Positions 8,931-17,746 of a stretch of DNA of 64,000 nucleotides are shown here, piece by piece. A program made the position numbers and the translations under genes. This DNA is from Bog-473 sp963783245 (GTDB lineage: Bacteria > Actinomycetota > Acidimicrobiia > Acidimicrobiales > RAAP-2): NCBI GenBank assembly GCA_963783245.1, contig CAWAMS010000006.1:244058-308057 (forward strand). Direction: 5' to 3'. A model generated the notes under the pieces. That model made no database searches, had not been told where the DNA came from, and saw nothing but the letters and a program-made list of their open reading frames with translations. Within the stretch, counting starts at the first letter, position 1. Every line of letters starts with the position of its first letter.

Positions 8931-10127
8931 TCAGGGTCGGCTCACCGGCAGATGCTTCCAACCGCGGATGTGCGAGATGTCGAGTTCGGCCCGTTCCCAG
9001 TCCACCTCCCAGTCGGGAAAACGGTTCAGAACTTCGTCGAGGGCAACACGGCCTTCGAGGCGGGCCAGGGCGGCACCCAGGCAGAAGTGGATGCCGTGTC
9101 CGAACGTCAGGTGCGTCCCCATCGTCCGGTGGATGTCGAACACGTCACCGTCCGGGGGAAACGCCCGGTCGTCCCGATTGGCCGCCGGCGGCAGGAACAT
9201 CATGACGCTTCCCTCGGGGACCGTCCGGCCGTGGTACTCGACGTCTCGGGTCACGAAGCGGCAGATCGTGTGGGGCGGCGGCTCGTAGCGGAGCACCTCC
9301 TCAATGGCGTTCGGGATCCGTGTGCGGTCTGCGGCCAGCTCACGCCGGGCGTCGGCCTGCTCGGCCAGGATCTTTCCCGTCCAGCCGATCAGCCGGTTGG
9401 TGGTCTCGTTGCCGGCGGAGGCCAGCACACTGACGTGGTTCTGGATCTCCTCACGGGTCAAGCGGCGCACGGTACCGGTCTCGTCTTCGAACTCGGCCTG
9501 GAGCAGCTCGGTCATCAGGTCGTCAGTGGGATGGGACGCCCGCCAGTCGATGTAGTCGGCGAAGAAGCCCGCGTCCGAGAAGGGCTTCCCTTGGTCGATC
9601 GGCTGGCCGGGCTCGCGGCGGATGTGGTCAAAGGCTCGTTCACGGACCCCCACCTGGTCCTCCTCGGGGATGCCGAGCAGCATCCCGATCACCCGCATCG
9701 GCAAAGGTGCGGCGAGGTCCGTCACGAAGTCGAAGCTCCCGCCGCTCACGAACGGGTCGAGCATCTCGGCACAGAGGGCGCGGAGCTCGGGTTCGAGCGC
9801 CGCCATCTTCTTCGGCGTGAAAACCCGTGACTCGAGTCCGCGGTGGGCGCTGTGGACCGGCGGATCCTCGGTGATGTAGACCCCGGGAATGCTCGGAAGA
9901 TTCGCCCGGATCTGCTCCAGGATCACACCGTGCGCGGAACTGAATGTGCCGTGGTCGAGCAGACCCTTCTGCACGTCATCGAAGCGACTGAGCGCATAGA
10001 AGTCGTACCGCTCGTTGTAATAGAGGGGCGCCTCCTCCCGGAGGCGACGGTAGACGGGATACGGGTCGATGTAGATGTCGTTGTCATAGGGGTCATAGGA
10101 CAGGTCCTGCGGCGCCGTGGTTGTCAT
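8931..10127 (-). CDS. Cytochrome P450
   Basis: 398 aa from the ATG at 10127, which follows GGAACGGAGG. It contains the I-helix oxygen-activation motif ASAGNETT, the ExxR motif in EEVLR, and the haem-thiolate signature FGHGIHFCLGAALARLE with the axial Cys. It is soluble, with no membrane anchor, as expected for bacterial class I P450s supplied by ferredoxin. No dedicated ferredoxin or reductase gene is adjacent. Its place between the SDR (28 bp upstream) and the PNPOx/BVMO genes suggests hydroxylation of a lipophilic substrate before dehydrogenation and Baeyer-Villiger oxidation. Confidence 0.95.
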   Translation of the reverse strand: MTTTAPQDLSYDPYDNDIYIDPYPVYRRLREEAPLYYNERYDFYALSRFDDVQKGLLDHGTFSSAHGVILEQIRANLPSIPGVYITEDPPVHSAHRGLESRVFTPKKMAALEPELRALCAEMLDPFVSGGSFDFVTDLAAPLPMRVIGMLLGIPEEDQVGVRERAFDHIRREPGQPIDQGKPFSDAGFFADYIDWRASHPTDDLMTELLQAEFEDETGTVRRLTREEIQNHVSVLASAGNETTNRLIGWTGKILAEQADARRELAADRTRIPNAIEEVLRYEPPPHTICRFVTRDVEYHGRTVPEGSVMMFLPPAANRDDRAFPPDGDVFDIHRTMGTHLTFGHGIHFCLGAALARLEGRVALDEVLNRFPDWEVDWERAELDISHIRGWKHLPVSRP

Positions 10128-10155
10128 GTGCCTCCGTTCCAGCCGATGGTGTGGA

Positions 10156-10926
10156 TCAGACGGACCGAATGGACCAGCCGCCGTCAACCGGCAAGGCCAC
10201 CCCGGTGATGAAGTCCGCCGCCGGGGAGACGAGCCACAGGGCCACCCCGGCGATCTCTTCTGCCGTGGTCTCCCGTCCGAGGAGCGCTTTCGCCCGCATC
10301 GTCGTGAGCATCTGCTCCCGGGCCTCGGGTGAGGGCTGCGGCCGTCCCTTGCCGATCATCGGGGTGAGGACGAACCCGGGGAGGATGCAGTTCACCCGCA
10401 CACCCAACGGGCTGTACTGAATGGCAGCGTTCTTGGTGAGGCTTATCACACCGGCCTTCGAGGCCGAGTAGCCAGGCGACATGCCCGAGGAAATGATCCC
10501 GCCTATCGATCCCCAGTTGAGGATCGAACCACCGCCGGAGTCGACGATCGCCGGCGCCCCGTACTTCACCCCCAAGAAGACGCCCTTCAGATTGACGGCC
10601 TGCACCCGGTCCCAGGCGTCGGGGTCGTCATCGGCGATCATCCCTCCACCCAGGGCGATCCCGGCCACGTTGCACAACACGTCGAGGCGCCCGAATTGCG
10701 AGACGGCGACCTCCACCATCCCCTCGACCTGCTCGGGCACCGAGACATCGCACTGGACAGGGAGGATGTGCCCACCGCCGTCGGCCGCCGTCTCCTCCTG
10801 CTTGCCGCTGATGTCGGCGGCAACTACCCGGGCGCCCTCGGCGGCGAAGAGCAGCGCAGCTGCCCGGCCCTGGCCTTCGCCGGCGCCGGTGACGACTGCC
10901 ACCTTCCCCTCCATCTGCTGCGCCAT
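10156..10926 (-). CDS. Short-chain dehydrogenase/reductase
   Basis: 256 aa from the ATG at 10926 (GGCGGGGGACACC upstream); an ATG at 10950 is the alternative. Classical SDR motifs are present: TGAGEGQG for the dinucleotide, CDVS, NVAG, catalytic Ser in NWGSIGG, YSASK, and the C-terminal PVDGGW. It oxidises or reduces a secondary alcohol or ketone with NAD(P). It is 28 bp upstream of the P450 and probably co-transcribed with it. Confidence 0.92.
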   Translation of the reverse strand: MAQQMEGKVAVVTGAGEGQGRAAALLFAAEGARVVAADISGKQEETAADGGGHILPVQCDVSVPEQVEGMVEVAVSQFGRLDVLCNVAGIALGGGMIADDDPDAWDRVQAVNLKGVFLGVKYGAPAIVDSGGGSILNWGSIGGIISSGMSPGYSASKAGVISLTKNAAIQYSPLGVRVNCILPGFVLTPMIGKGRPQPSPEAREQMLTTMRAKALLGRETTAEEIAGVALWLVSPAADFITGVALPVDGGWSIRSV

Positions 10927-11044
10927 GGTGTCCCCCGCCGTACCGGCCATTTCATGTCAGGTGGAGCTGGCGTCAAACGTACAGAACGAACAACGCCTCT
11001 GCAACAGGTCCCCGAACGCGAGAGCGCCGAACGTCGCCGGGGCG

Positions 11045-12200
11045 CTAGAGCCGGTAAAGCTTCTTGGCGTTCTCCCCGAGGATCTTGCGCTGCGCCACTT
11101 CGGACAAGACGGCGATTTTCGGGGCCACCGATTGCAACGGATCGGGGTAGAGACATGTCGGATGCGGGAAGTCGGTTTCGAAGAGGATGTTGTCCTCCCC
11201 GAGGGTGTCCACCAGCCAGGACAGGTTGTTCCGCTCGAACCAGAACGTGGCGTAGAGGTTGCTCTGGAAATACTCCGAGGGTTTCCTCTTGAGCGCCCGG
11301 ACCTCTTCGGGGGCGTTCTCGAACATCTCATAGTCGAGGGCTTCGAGGATGAACGGGATCCAGCCGCACACGCTCTCGACGGAGACCCATTTGAGGTCAG
11401 GGTGGCGGTCGAAGAGCCCGGAAACGATCCCGTTGGCCACGACGCGGGCGTTGCCCACGAAGAGCAGGGTGCCGGTCAGGGCGTGCTTGACGTTGTCGGA
11501 GTGTGAGGCCCATGGGTACTTCGCAGCCCAGTGAGCTCGATGTGACACTGGCCCCGATGTGGAAGTGGACCGGCAGCTGAAGGTCGGTGCAGGCCTCCCA
11601 GAGGGCGTCCCATGCCGGATCGGCCAGGTCGGGACCCCCGACGTCGTCGGGGTCCGAGGTCATGTTGACACCCCGCATGCCCATGTCGGCCACCCGACGG
11701 GCCTCGGCGGCCGACAGGTCGACGTCCCAGGCCGGGAGGAGCGGCATCGGGAGGAGCCGGTTGTTCGACTCGGCCTGGATCTCGGCCATGATGTCGTTGT
11801 ACATCTGGATGACCGTGAGGCTCAAAGCGGGATCGCCCACGGCGGCGAGGTCCTGCCCACCGAGGCTCAGCGTGCTCGGAAAGATCACCTGGGCGTCGAT
11901 ACCGGACTCGTCCATCACCTCGAGGCGCACCTTCGGGTCGTAGGCGCCGACATGGATGTCCTCGATCCCCCACTCGTACAGGCCGAGTTGGGCCGACACC
12001 TTCTTGCCGTCGCGGCCCACCACAGCGGCCCCTACGGCCATGCCCATGGGATGGCCGTCGAACACCCAATGCGGCATGCCGTCGATCTGCTCCACCCGGG
12101 GCACCCGGTCCCGGAGGTGAGCGGGAGCACGCTTCGTGAAGAGATCGTGGGGCTCCGTCCAGTGGCTGTCGGCGTCGACGACGAGTGAGTTTTCGAACAT
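11045..12200 (-). pseudogene. Amidohydrolase 2 family metal-dependent hydrolase, one frameshift
   Basis: The N-terminal part from the ATG at 12200 has the metal-ligand motif DADSHWTEPHDL, then GIDAQVIFPS and VHFHIGAS. The frame then fails near 11520-11545 and the rest continues in another frame: HWAAKYPWASHSDNVKHAL..., LFDRHPDLKWVSVES, and the C-terminal metal/substrate motif DNILFETDFPHP. Together the two parts make one full amidohydrolase_2 (PF04909, ACMSD-like) protein of about 385 aa. Such enzymes cleave or decarboxylate ring-opened intermediates. The single indel may be a sequencing error. Confidence 0.8.
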
Positions 12201-12273
12201 GCATTCGATACTAAGGCTTTTCAAACGGCCCACCTGCGTGGTCGGGCGAAAAGGAGGTGAACGTCGACTGGCG

Positions 12274-12537
12274 CTACGTCTCTACGAGAACCACCAAGGT
12301 CTCGGGCAGCACGCCGTCGTACTCCATGAAATCGGATGCACGCTCGGTCACCATCGCCGCCATGAGGTCATCCATGTCGGGGACATCTATGAGCACACCC
12401 ACGCGAGAGGGGTTCTGAAGATCGACGAAGGTCCGGATATTGGTCACACCCAGAGTTGCGAAGAATTCCTCACGCTTGGACGAGGAGAGCCACAGATCCG
12501 TATCCCTCACGTCATGGTGGACCATTACAGTGGGCAT
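12274..12537 (-). CDS. Small conserved protein, probable dimeric alpha/beta-barrel fold
   Basis: 87 aa from the ATG at 12537, preceded by AAGGAGG at good spacing. It starts MPTVMVHHDVRDTDLWLSS and contains TNIRTFVDLQNPSRVGVLID, then MDDLMAAMVTERASDFMEYD. The length and the alternating strand-helix pattern match small monooxygenase-like or ABM-type dimeric barrels that track with aromatic or terpenoid catabolism. No catalytic residues can be assigned. It is encoded just upstream of the amidohydrolase in the same direction. Confidence 0.7.
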   Translation of the reverse strand: MPTVMVHHDVRDTDLWLSSSKREEFFATLGVTNIRTFVDLQNPSRVGVLIDVPDMDDLMAAMVTERASDFMEYDGVLPETLVVLVET

Positions 12538-12579
12538 GTCGCCTCCTTGACCAATGCCGGACCACATGTCCGTTCTGGA

Positions 12580-12993
12580 CTACTCCGGCTCGTGACAGAC
12601 CGCTTCGACATTGTTGCCGTCGGGATCACGCACAAACGTGCCGTAGTAGTTGGGGTGATACTCCGGCCACACACGCGGCTCATGAAGCACCTGCGCGTCC
12701 AGACGCGTGGCCGCATCGAAGAACTGACGCACAGCCGCACGACTCGGCGCAGCAAAAGCGATGTGACACTCCCGAAAGCCATCGCCGGTCGCTCGTGGTC
12801 CGATCCAGAAGTCCGGCTTCGCTCCGGTGCCGAAACCAATGACCTGTCCGAAGTCCATGACCCGGCATCCTCCTAGGGGCGTGAGAACGGCGTCATAGAA
12901 CATCGCGCTGACAGCGCTGTCGGCACACTGAATCGAGAGGTGATCGAGCACGACATCATCTTCGGCTCGAGCACCGCAGGGTAATAGGGCCAT
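12580..12993 (-). CDS. VOC (glyoxalase/dioxygenase) superfamily protein
   Basis: The domain starts at VVLDHLSIQCADSAVSAMFY, with a likely metal-ligand His, and ends YYGTFVRDPDGNNVEAVCHE, with a typical metal-ligand Glu and the DPDGN motif. That is a single-domain vicinal-oxygen-chelate protein. The start is uncertain: the ATG at 12993 gives 137 aa, but a GTG at 12951 begins right at the domain and avoids the hairpin at 12999-13017. It probably handles a small catabolic intermediate or gives resistance; the substrate cannot be read from sequence. Confidence 0.8.
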   Translation of the reverse strand: MALLPCGARAEDDVVLDHLSIQCADSAVSAMFYDAVLTPLGGCRVMDFGQVIGFGTGAKPDFWIGPRATGDGFRECHIAFAAPSRAAVRQFFDAATRLDAQVLHEPRVWPEYHPNYYGTFVRDPDGNNVEAVCHEPE

Positions 12994-12998
12994 AGGTC

Positions 12999-13017
12999 CC
13001 GCATTCTCCGAATGCGG
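12999..13017. terminator. Perfect 8-bp hairpin at the end of the hydrogenase operon
   Basis: CCGCATTC-TCC-GAATGCGG is a perfect inverted repeat with a 3-nt loop. On the minus strand it starts 9 nt after the stop of the DUF6390 gene (13026). No T-run follows, so it is not a classical intrinsic terminator, but U-less hairpins often end operons in high-GC actinobacteria. It might also sequester the first possible start of the VOC gene. Confidence 0.5.
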
Positions 13018-13025
13018 CAGGTAAC

Positions 13026-13838
13026 TCAGGCGCCGCACACCGCAGCCGGGCCCGGCGTTGGGAGGGCGTTGACGGCCGTCAGATTCGCCGCCGTGCACCA
13101 CGCCAAGTTCGCCAGCCCGACCGGCGTGAGCCGATCGCACACCCAGTCCCAGTGGAGCGACACGGTGTCGCCCACCGTCACCTGGGGAGCCAAACCCACG
13201 CCGTCCACGCTGCGCCGCGCCACTTCCACCTGTTCCGGGCCGAGTGCCAACCGTGACCCGTCGAAGCGCAGGAGACGGTTCCGCACGGTCACGAGGTCAC
13301 CGGTGACGGCTTCGACGTGCCCCCAGCGGATGCGGCAACGATCGAGCACGGTCAGCGGCGCACCCTCCATCCCCGCCCGCAGCAGCCCCAGCCACGGGTA
13401 CACCGCAAAGACGTGGAAGCTGTGCTGACAGATCGCGCCCAGTGGCACTGCGTTCGCCACATGCCCGAACCGCCGTCCGGCCCGGTCCTCGAAACGGGTG
13501 CTCAGCGAGGACAAGAGGGCCGAGTTGGGGACCTTGTCGAGCAGGGGGTTGCCAAGCCAGTAGGCCTCGACCACTCGGGCATCGAGTGGATCGGCGATGC
13601 CGTTGCACCCGGCGATCAGCTCGAGGTAGGGCCATGCGCCGGCGAATCCCGTGGCCAGGTGCGCCAGCTCCGCCAGGTCGACGCCGTCGGAGGCCGACTC
13701 GAGGAGCGCACCCGGATCGGACGGCCCGCAGTAGCCGAGCTCGTTTGGCGGATAGGCGTAGCGGGCGAACAAGAGGGGCCCGGGGGCGGCCGCTCCGGCC
13801 GCTCCGGCGCGCTGAGGGTCGACGACCGGATCGCTCAT
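13026..13838 (-). CDS. DUF6390 family protein (hydrogenase-associated)
   Basis: 270 aa from the ATG at 13838, which overlaps the stop of the EamA gene by 4 nt (ATGA). Recognisable segments are LFARYAYPPNELGYCGPSD at the N-terminus, HLATGFAGAWPYLELIAGCN, and a conserved ICQHSFHVFAVYPWLGLLR. I recognise it as a DUF6390-type protein, a family found beside actinobacterial [NiFe] hydrogenases; its biochemical function is unknown. It is the last gene of the nine-gene hydrogenase operon. Several Cys and His residues could bind a metal or cluster, but no motif is decisive. Confidence 0.75.
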   Translation of the reverse strand: MSDPVVDPQRAGAAGAAAPGPLLFARYAYPPNELGYCGPSDPGALLESASDGVDLAELAHLATGFAGAWPYLELIAGCNGIADPLDARVVEAYWLGNPLLDKVPNSALLSSLSTRFEDRAGRRFGHVANAVPLGAICQHSFHVFAVYPWLGLLRAGMEGAPLTVLDRCRIRWGHVEAVTGDLVTVRNRLLRFDGSRLALGPEQVEVARRSVDGVGLAPQVTVGDTVSLHWDWVCDRLTPVGLANLAWCTAANLTAVNALPTPGPAAVCGA

Positions 13839-14827
13839 CTCGCCGCCACCTCCACAGGGCGCGGGATGCGCCACGCCACCAACGCAGTACCGGCGGTGAT
13901 CAGCACCAGCCCGAGCCACTCCGGCGCCAGGGGCTGCGCACCGGCCAGCGCCTGCAACGTGGCGGTGATCAGGGCGCTCGCCACAAGGATCGAGGTGACG
14001 TCGATCGCCCGGGCCCGGCTGAGGGCGGTCATCCATGTGCCCACGTAGCCGGCGAGCAACAGCCCGGTGAACAGGACCCAACCCAGCTGGCCGCGGGTGA
14101 GGTCGATCAGCGAACCGAGGGTGCCGTCTATTGCCAGATAACCGAGGAGGACCGCCGAACCCACGCCCATGCGAACCAGCGAAACTGTGGCCGGAGGGAC
14201 GTTCGAGAGCAGCTTCTTGGCGACCACCACCTCGACCGCCCACAGCAAAGTAGCCGCGAGAACAAGGGATGTACCGCTCCCCCAAACCAGATGGCCGATC
14301 CCCTTCGACAGCGCCACTTCGCCCCCGACGAGAAGGGCGATGGCGGCGATATTCCACCTTGTCACCCGCTCGTGAAGAAAGGGGCCGGCCAGGAGCACCA
14401 CCCAGATGACCAGGGTGTCGTGCACGAAGGCAGCGGGAGTCGCCGTCGCGCGAGCGAGCCCGTTGAAGAAGAGCACGAAGGCCACCCCGCCACCAATGAC
14501 GCCGACATAGGCGAGCCCTACCCATGAGAGGGCTCTCGGGGAGCCCGTGGCGATTCGCACGGGCGCCGCTACCCAGCGGGCGGACATTTGACCGGTCAAC
14601 GATGCGCGCCGCCTCCACGAGGATGCGGCCAACGTGCCGCCCCCAAGTACCAGGAAGGCAACCAGGTTCTTTCCCGTGGTGTACACCGAAGGAGACGGCA
14701 CGTGATGCACACCGTAACTGTTGGCGAACACCGAAATACCGCTGATGACGGCCGTAATGCCGGCTACCAGAACCCCGTTCATCCCCACCCGCCGGGCGGT
14801 CGCGGGCGTTGTCGTCCCCTCGCTCAC
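13835..14827 (-). CDS. EamA/DMT family transporter
   Basis: 330 aa, GTG start overlapping the HypC stop (GTGA). About ten hydrophobic helices in two homologous halves can be seen (for example LVAGITAVISGISVFANSYG and WVLFTGLLLAGYVGTWMTAL), the drug/metabolite transporter pattern. EamA proteins export or import small metabolites. Strict translational coupling to hypC and the DUF6390 gene implies a role linked to the hydrogenase, perhaps metal, cofactor or metabolite transport; that is inference. Confidence 0.85.
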   Translation of the reverse strand: MSEGTTTPATARRVGMNGVLVAGITAVISGISVFANSYGVHHVPSPSVYTTGKNLVAFLVLGGGTLAASSWRRRASLTGQMSARWVAAPVRIATGSPRALSWVGLAYVGVIGGGVAFVLFFNGLARATATPAAFVHDTLVIWVVLLAGPFLHERVTRWNIAAIALLVGGEVALSKGIGHLVWGSGTSLVLAATLLWAVEVVVAKKLLSNVPPATVSLVRMGVGSAVLLGYLAIDGTLGSLIDLTRGQLGWVLFTGLLLAGYVGTWMTALSRARAIDVTSILVASALITATLQALAGAQPLAPEWLGLVLITAGTALVAWRIPRPVEVAAR

Positions 14828-15078
14828 TTGGCCGACTCTTTCTGAAGGCGTTCGTTGCCCCGGGCCATCTCGGCGAGGGCTGCCTCAGCCTCCCGTGCAT
14901 CCGCCCGGTCGATGGCATAGCCGCTGTGCACGACGAGCCAATCCCCCGGCCGTGGCTCGGGGTGTGGCGGCTCAAGGGCCAACAGCGACACTTCATGGAG
15001 CCGCCCGTCCACGTCCTCGACGAGGACCCTGCCCGGAGCGCACACCGAGCGGACCTGATGCAACCTGCTCTGACACAT
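14824..15078 (-). CDS. hypC: HypC/HybG/HupF family hydrogenase maturation chaperone
   Basis: 84 aa, the usual HypC size. It begins MC, the essential Cys2 after Met removal, and has the conserved PGDWLVVHSGYAID segment. HypC carries the Fe(CN)2CO moiety with HypD and delivers it to the large subunit precursor. The gene overlaps the endopeptidase stop by one base (TGATG) and the EamA start by four. No hypA, hypB, hypD, hypE or hypF is in the window, so they must be elsewhere. Confidence 0.92.
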   Translation of the reverse strand: MCQSRLHQVRSVCAPGRVLVEDVDGRLHEVSLLALEPPHPEPRPGDWLVVHSGYAIDRADAREAEAALAEMARGNERLQKESAK

Positions 15079-15596
15079 CAGCTGACCTCCCTGATCATCT
15101 CCACCACATGACGTACCGCATGGAGTACGCCGTCCTCGACCCCTTGGCTCAGGCCCACGCCCTGCCCGAAGTCAGACCCTTCGATGCCGACCACCACCAC
15201 CCTCGACGGGGCGCGCTCGATGGCCCGGGCCAGGCGATAGACGCCCGCCAGCCCGATGCCATGCGTGCTGTTCACTCCCGACGCCCCAGAATCGCGGACC
15301 GGCCCGGGGGCGCCGGGATCGAGCTCCACCACGTGCACCATTCCGGGCGCGGCACCCGAAGAGACGGCATCGATGACGACGGCCAGGGAGGCTCCGTCCC
15401 ACAGACCGAGAAGGTCGAGAGGGTCGTCGAGCGGCCCGACCACGGAGATTCCGGGGCATTGCCGGGTCACCATGGAGAGAGCGATCGGACCGGCGCCATC
15501 GTCACTGCGGTACTCACTACCCAGCGCGGCCACCACGACCCTATGGGACCCTCTGTGCAGACGGCTTGTCTGCTCTGTGCTCGGGGTATCACTCAC
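15078..15596 (-). CDS. [NiFe]-hydrogenase maturation endopeptidase
   Basis: 172 aa from a GTG at 15596 that overlaps the large-subunit stop (GTGA). The family signature GSEYRSDDGAG and the second acidic motif VIDAV are present, as is the HGIGLAGVYRLA segment. This HycI/HoxW/HyaD-type protease removes the short C-terminal tail of the large subunit after Ni insertion. Being downstream of the alpha subunit, it is presumably specific for it. Confidence 0.92.
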   Translation of the reverse strand: MSDTPSTEQTSRLHRGSHRVVVAALGSEYRSDDGAGPIALSMVTRQCPGISVVGPLDDPLDLLGLWDGASLAVVIDAVSSGAAPGMVHVVELDPGAPGPVRDSGASGVNSTHGIGLAGVYRLARAIERAPSRVVVVGIEGSDFGQGVGLSQGVEDGVLHAVRHVVEMIREVS

Positions 15597-16898
15597 ATCC
15601 GGACCACCTTGACGTCGAGAAAGTGGGCGGCACACGAGATGCACGGGTCGTGATTGCGCACCGCCTGCTCACAACGCCAGGACAGATCAGCGTCCGAAAG
15701 GTCCAGGCCCTCCTGCACGACGCGTCTGAGGTCGGCCTCAATGCTGATCTGGTTCTGCGAAGTCGGCGGCACGATTCGAGCGGTGGCGATGTCACCTCGG
15801 GCATTGAGTGCATATGTGTGCAGGAGCAGGCCCCGCGGGGCCTCGGTGACGCCGGAGCCCACGCCCGCCCGGAGCGGAATGCCGGCTGCCGGCGGGATCG
15901 GGGGCTCGTACGGATTCCACCAATCGCAGCGCCTCATCACACGCGAAGACAAGTTCGACCGAGCGCACGACGATACTCTTGAAGGGGTTGGTGACGATCG
16001 GCCCCAGGCCGGCACCGGCAGCCGCCTGCCGCGCCACCTCCGGCAGGACCGAAGAGTTCAGCGCGTAGCGGGCCAGCGGACCGGTGAGATAGTCGAGTTC
16101 GCCTCCCAGACGTGCGTGGAGTGCGGTCGAGCGCGCGACATGTTCTTCGACCACCAGCTGGTCGAAGTCCGACGCGGTCAGATCCAGCCCGTCACTCGAG
16201 GCGACCCGGCCGGACTCGATGGGATAGCGGCCCGGGGTGCGAAGGGAGACGAAACGGTACTCGCTCTCGACCCCGGGAAAATCGAAGCCCGATACCCAGG
16301 ACACCGTGTCGAGGGCCTGGGCGCGGGCACGACGAAGTGGTTCAGCCAGGGCGGCCACGGCGGCGCGGGACGGTGCAGAGTAGAAACCCCCCACGCGGAC
16401 ATTCACGGGATGGATGGCCCGGCCGCCGACGGTCGACATGAGCAGGTTGCCGACCTTCTTGATGGCCAGGCCGCGTTCGACGGTGGCGCGATCGTGTTCG
16501 GCCAGTTCCACCGCGTCGGCACAGCCGAGGAAGTCGGGGGCGTGGAGCAGGTAGATGTGCAGGGCGTGGCTCTGTATCCACTCTCCGCAGTAGAGGAGGC
16601 GGCGCAGATCGGCCACCTCCCGACTCACCTCCACACCAAGAGCGTCCTCCATCGCGGCGCAGGCGCTCATCTGGTACGCCACCGGGCATATGCCACAGAT
16701 GCGGGCTGTGATGTCGGGGGCCTCGGTGGCCCGGCGTCCCTGCAGGAGCGCTTCGAAGAAGCGGGGCGGCTCGAAGATGTTGAGCGCCACCTCTCCGACC
16801 ACACCGTCGCGCACCTCCACATGGAGTGAACCCTCCCCTTCCACCCGCGACAGTCCCTCAATCGACACTGTGCGCTGCGCGCCCGACCCGTGGGTCAT
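15593..16898 (-). pseudogene. [NiFe]-hydrogenase large (alpha) subunit, group 3b-like; one frameshift
   Basis: The ATG at 16898 overlaps the small-subunit stop (ATGA). The N-terminus has RVEGEGSLHVEV and the L1 nickel motif RICGICPVAYQMS. The C-terminus, in another frame, has the L2 motif DPCISCAAH followed by FLDVKVVRM, the tail expected to be clipped by the endopeptidase. The two frames join near 15915, where one extra T in GGAATCCG separates LRLVE from PYEPPIPPAAGI. Correcting one base restores a protein of about 434 aa with all four Ni-binding Cys, so the enzyme is probably functional and the break an assembly indel. It houses the NiFe(CN)2CO active site for reversible H2 oxidation. Confidence 0.9.
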
Positions 16899-17746
16899 TG
16901 ACGTTCCCCACTGTCGTCGGCCGCGACGGTCTCTGTCATTTCGGAAAGAGCCCGCGACTGCTGGCTGAACACAGGATTTCCCGCATAGAACGTGGCAAAG
17001 AGACGGGAGGCGTCGACGGGGGCCATGCCGCTGTCCAGGAGGCGCCGGGCCAGGGCGTCGGTGTTCGCCCCCTCCGACGGTCCGAAGCAACCGAAGCAGC
17101 CACGGCCGATGGACGGGCACAGGGCACCGCAGCCCGCGCGCGTGACCGGGCCGAGGCACGCGGTCCCGTGGGCCACCAACAGGCACACAGTGCCCCTCCC
17201 CTTGCATTCCTGGCAGACCGAGTGCCCCGGGAGGACCGGTTTGCGACCGACCAGCGTTGCGGTGATCACTTCGAGAAGCTGATGCCGATCGATGGGACAT
17301 CCCTGAACCTCGAGGTCCACGACGACGTGTGCGGAGATGGGGGTCGAAGTGGACAGCGAGGAGATGTACTCGGGGTGGGCGTAGACGGTACCGACATAGG
17401 CGCCCTCGGCGGCGAAGTTCCGCAGGGCCTGAATGCCGCCGGCCGACGCGCACGCGCCGATCGTGACGAGGCGGCGCGAACTGGCCCTGATCTCCCGGAT
17501 CCGCTCGGCGTCCTCGGCGGTGGTGATCGAACCCTCGACCAATGAAAGGTCGTACGGTCCTTCGACGGTCGCCCGCGACATCTCGGTGAAGTGAGCGATG
17601 CGCAGGGCACCGGCGAGTGTCAGTAGTTCGTCCTCGCAGTCGAGCAGGCTCAGCTGGCATCCGTCGCAGGAGGCGAACTTCCATACGGCCAACGTGGGAC
17701 GGGCGTCATGGGTACCCGCCGAATCGCCGGACTCTGCCGGCGTCAC
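16895..17746 (-). CDS. [NiFe]-hydrogenase small (delta) subunit
   Basis: 283 aa; the GTG at 17746 overlaps the gamma-subunit stop (GTGA). KFASCDGCQLSLLDCEDELL (Cys 27 and 30), GACASAGG and GCPID supply the proximal [4Fe-4S] ligands. The C-terminal part is very Cys-rich (CQECKGRGTVC, then GCGALCPSIGRGCFGCFG), enough for two further clusters. There is no Tat signal peptide, so it is cytoplasmic, which separates it from membrane-bound uptake hydrogenases. It wires the large subunit to the diaphorase subunits encoded upstream. Confidence 0.93.
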   Translation of the reverse strand: MTPAESGDSAGTHDARPTLAVWKFASCDGCQLSLLDCEDELLTLAGALRIAHFTEMSRATVEGPYDLSLVEGSITTAEDAERIREIRASSRRLVTIGACASAGGIQALRNFAAEGAYVGTVYAHPEYISSLSTSTPISAHVVVDLEVQGCPIDRHQLLEVITATLVGRKPVLPGHSVCQECKGRGTVCLLVAHGTACLGPVTRAGCGALCPSIGRGCFGCFGPSEGANTDALARRLLDSGMAPVDASRLFATFYAGNPVFSQQSRALSEMTETVAADDSGERQ

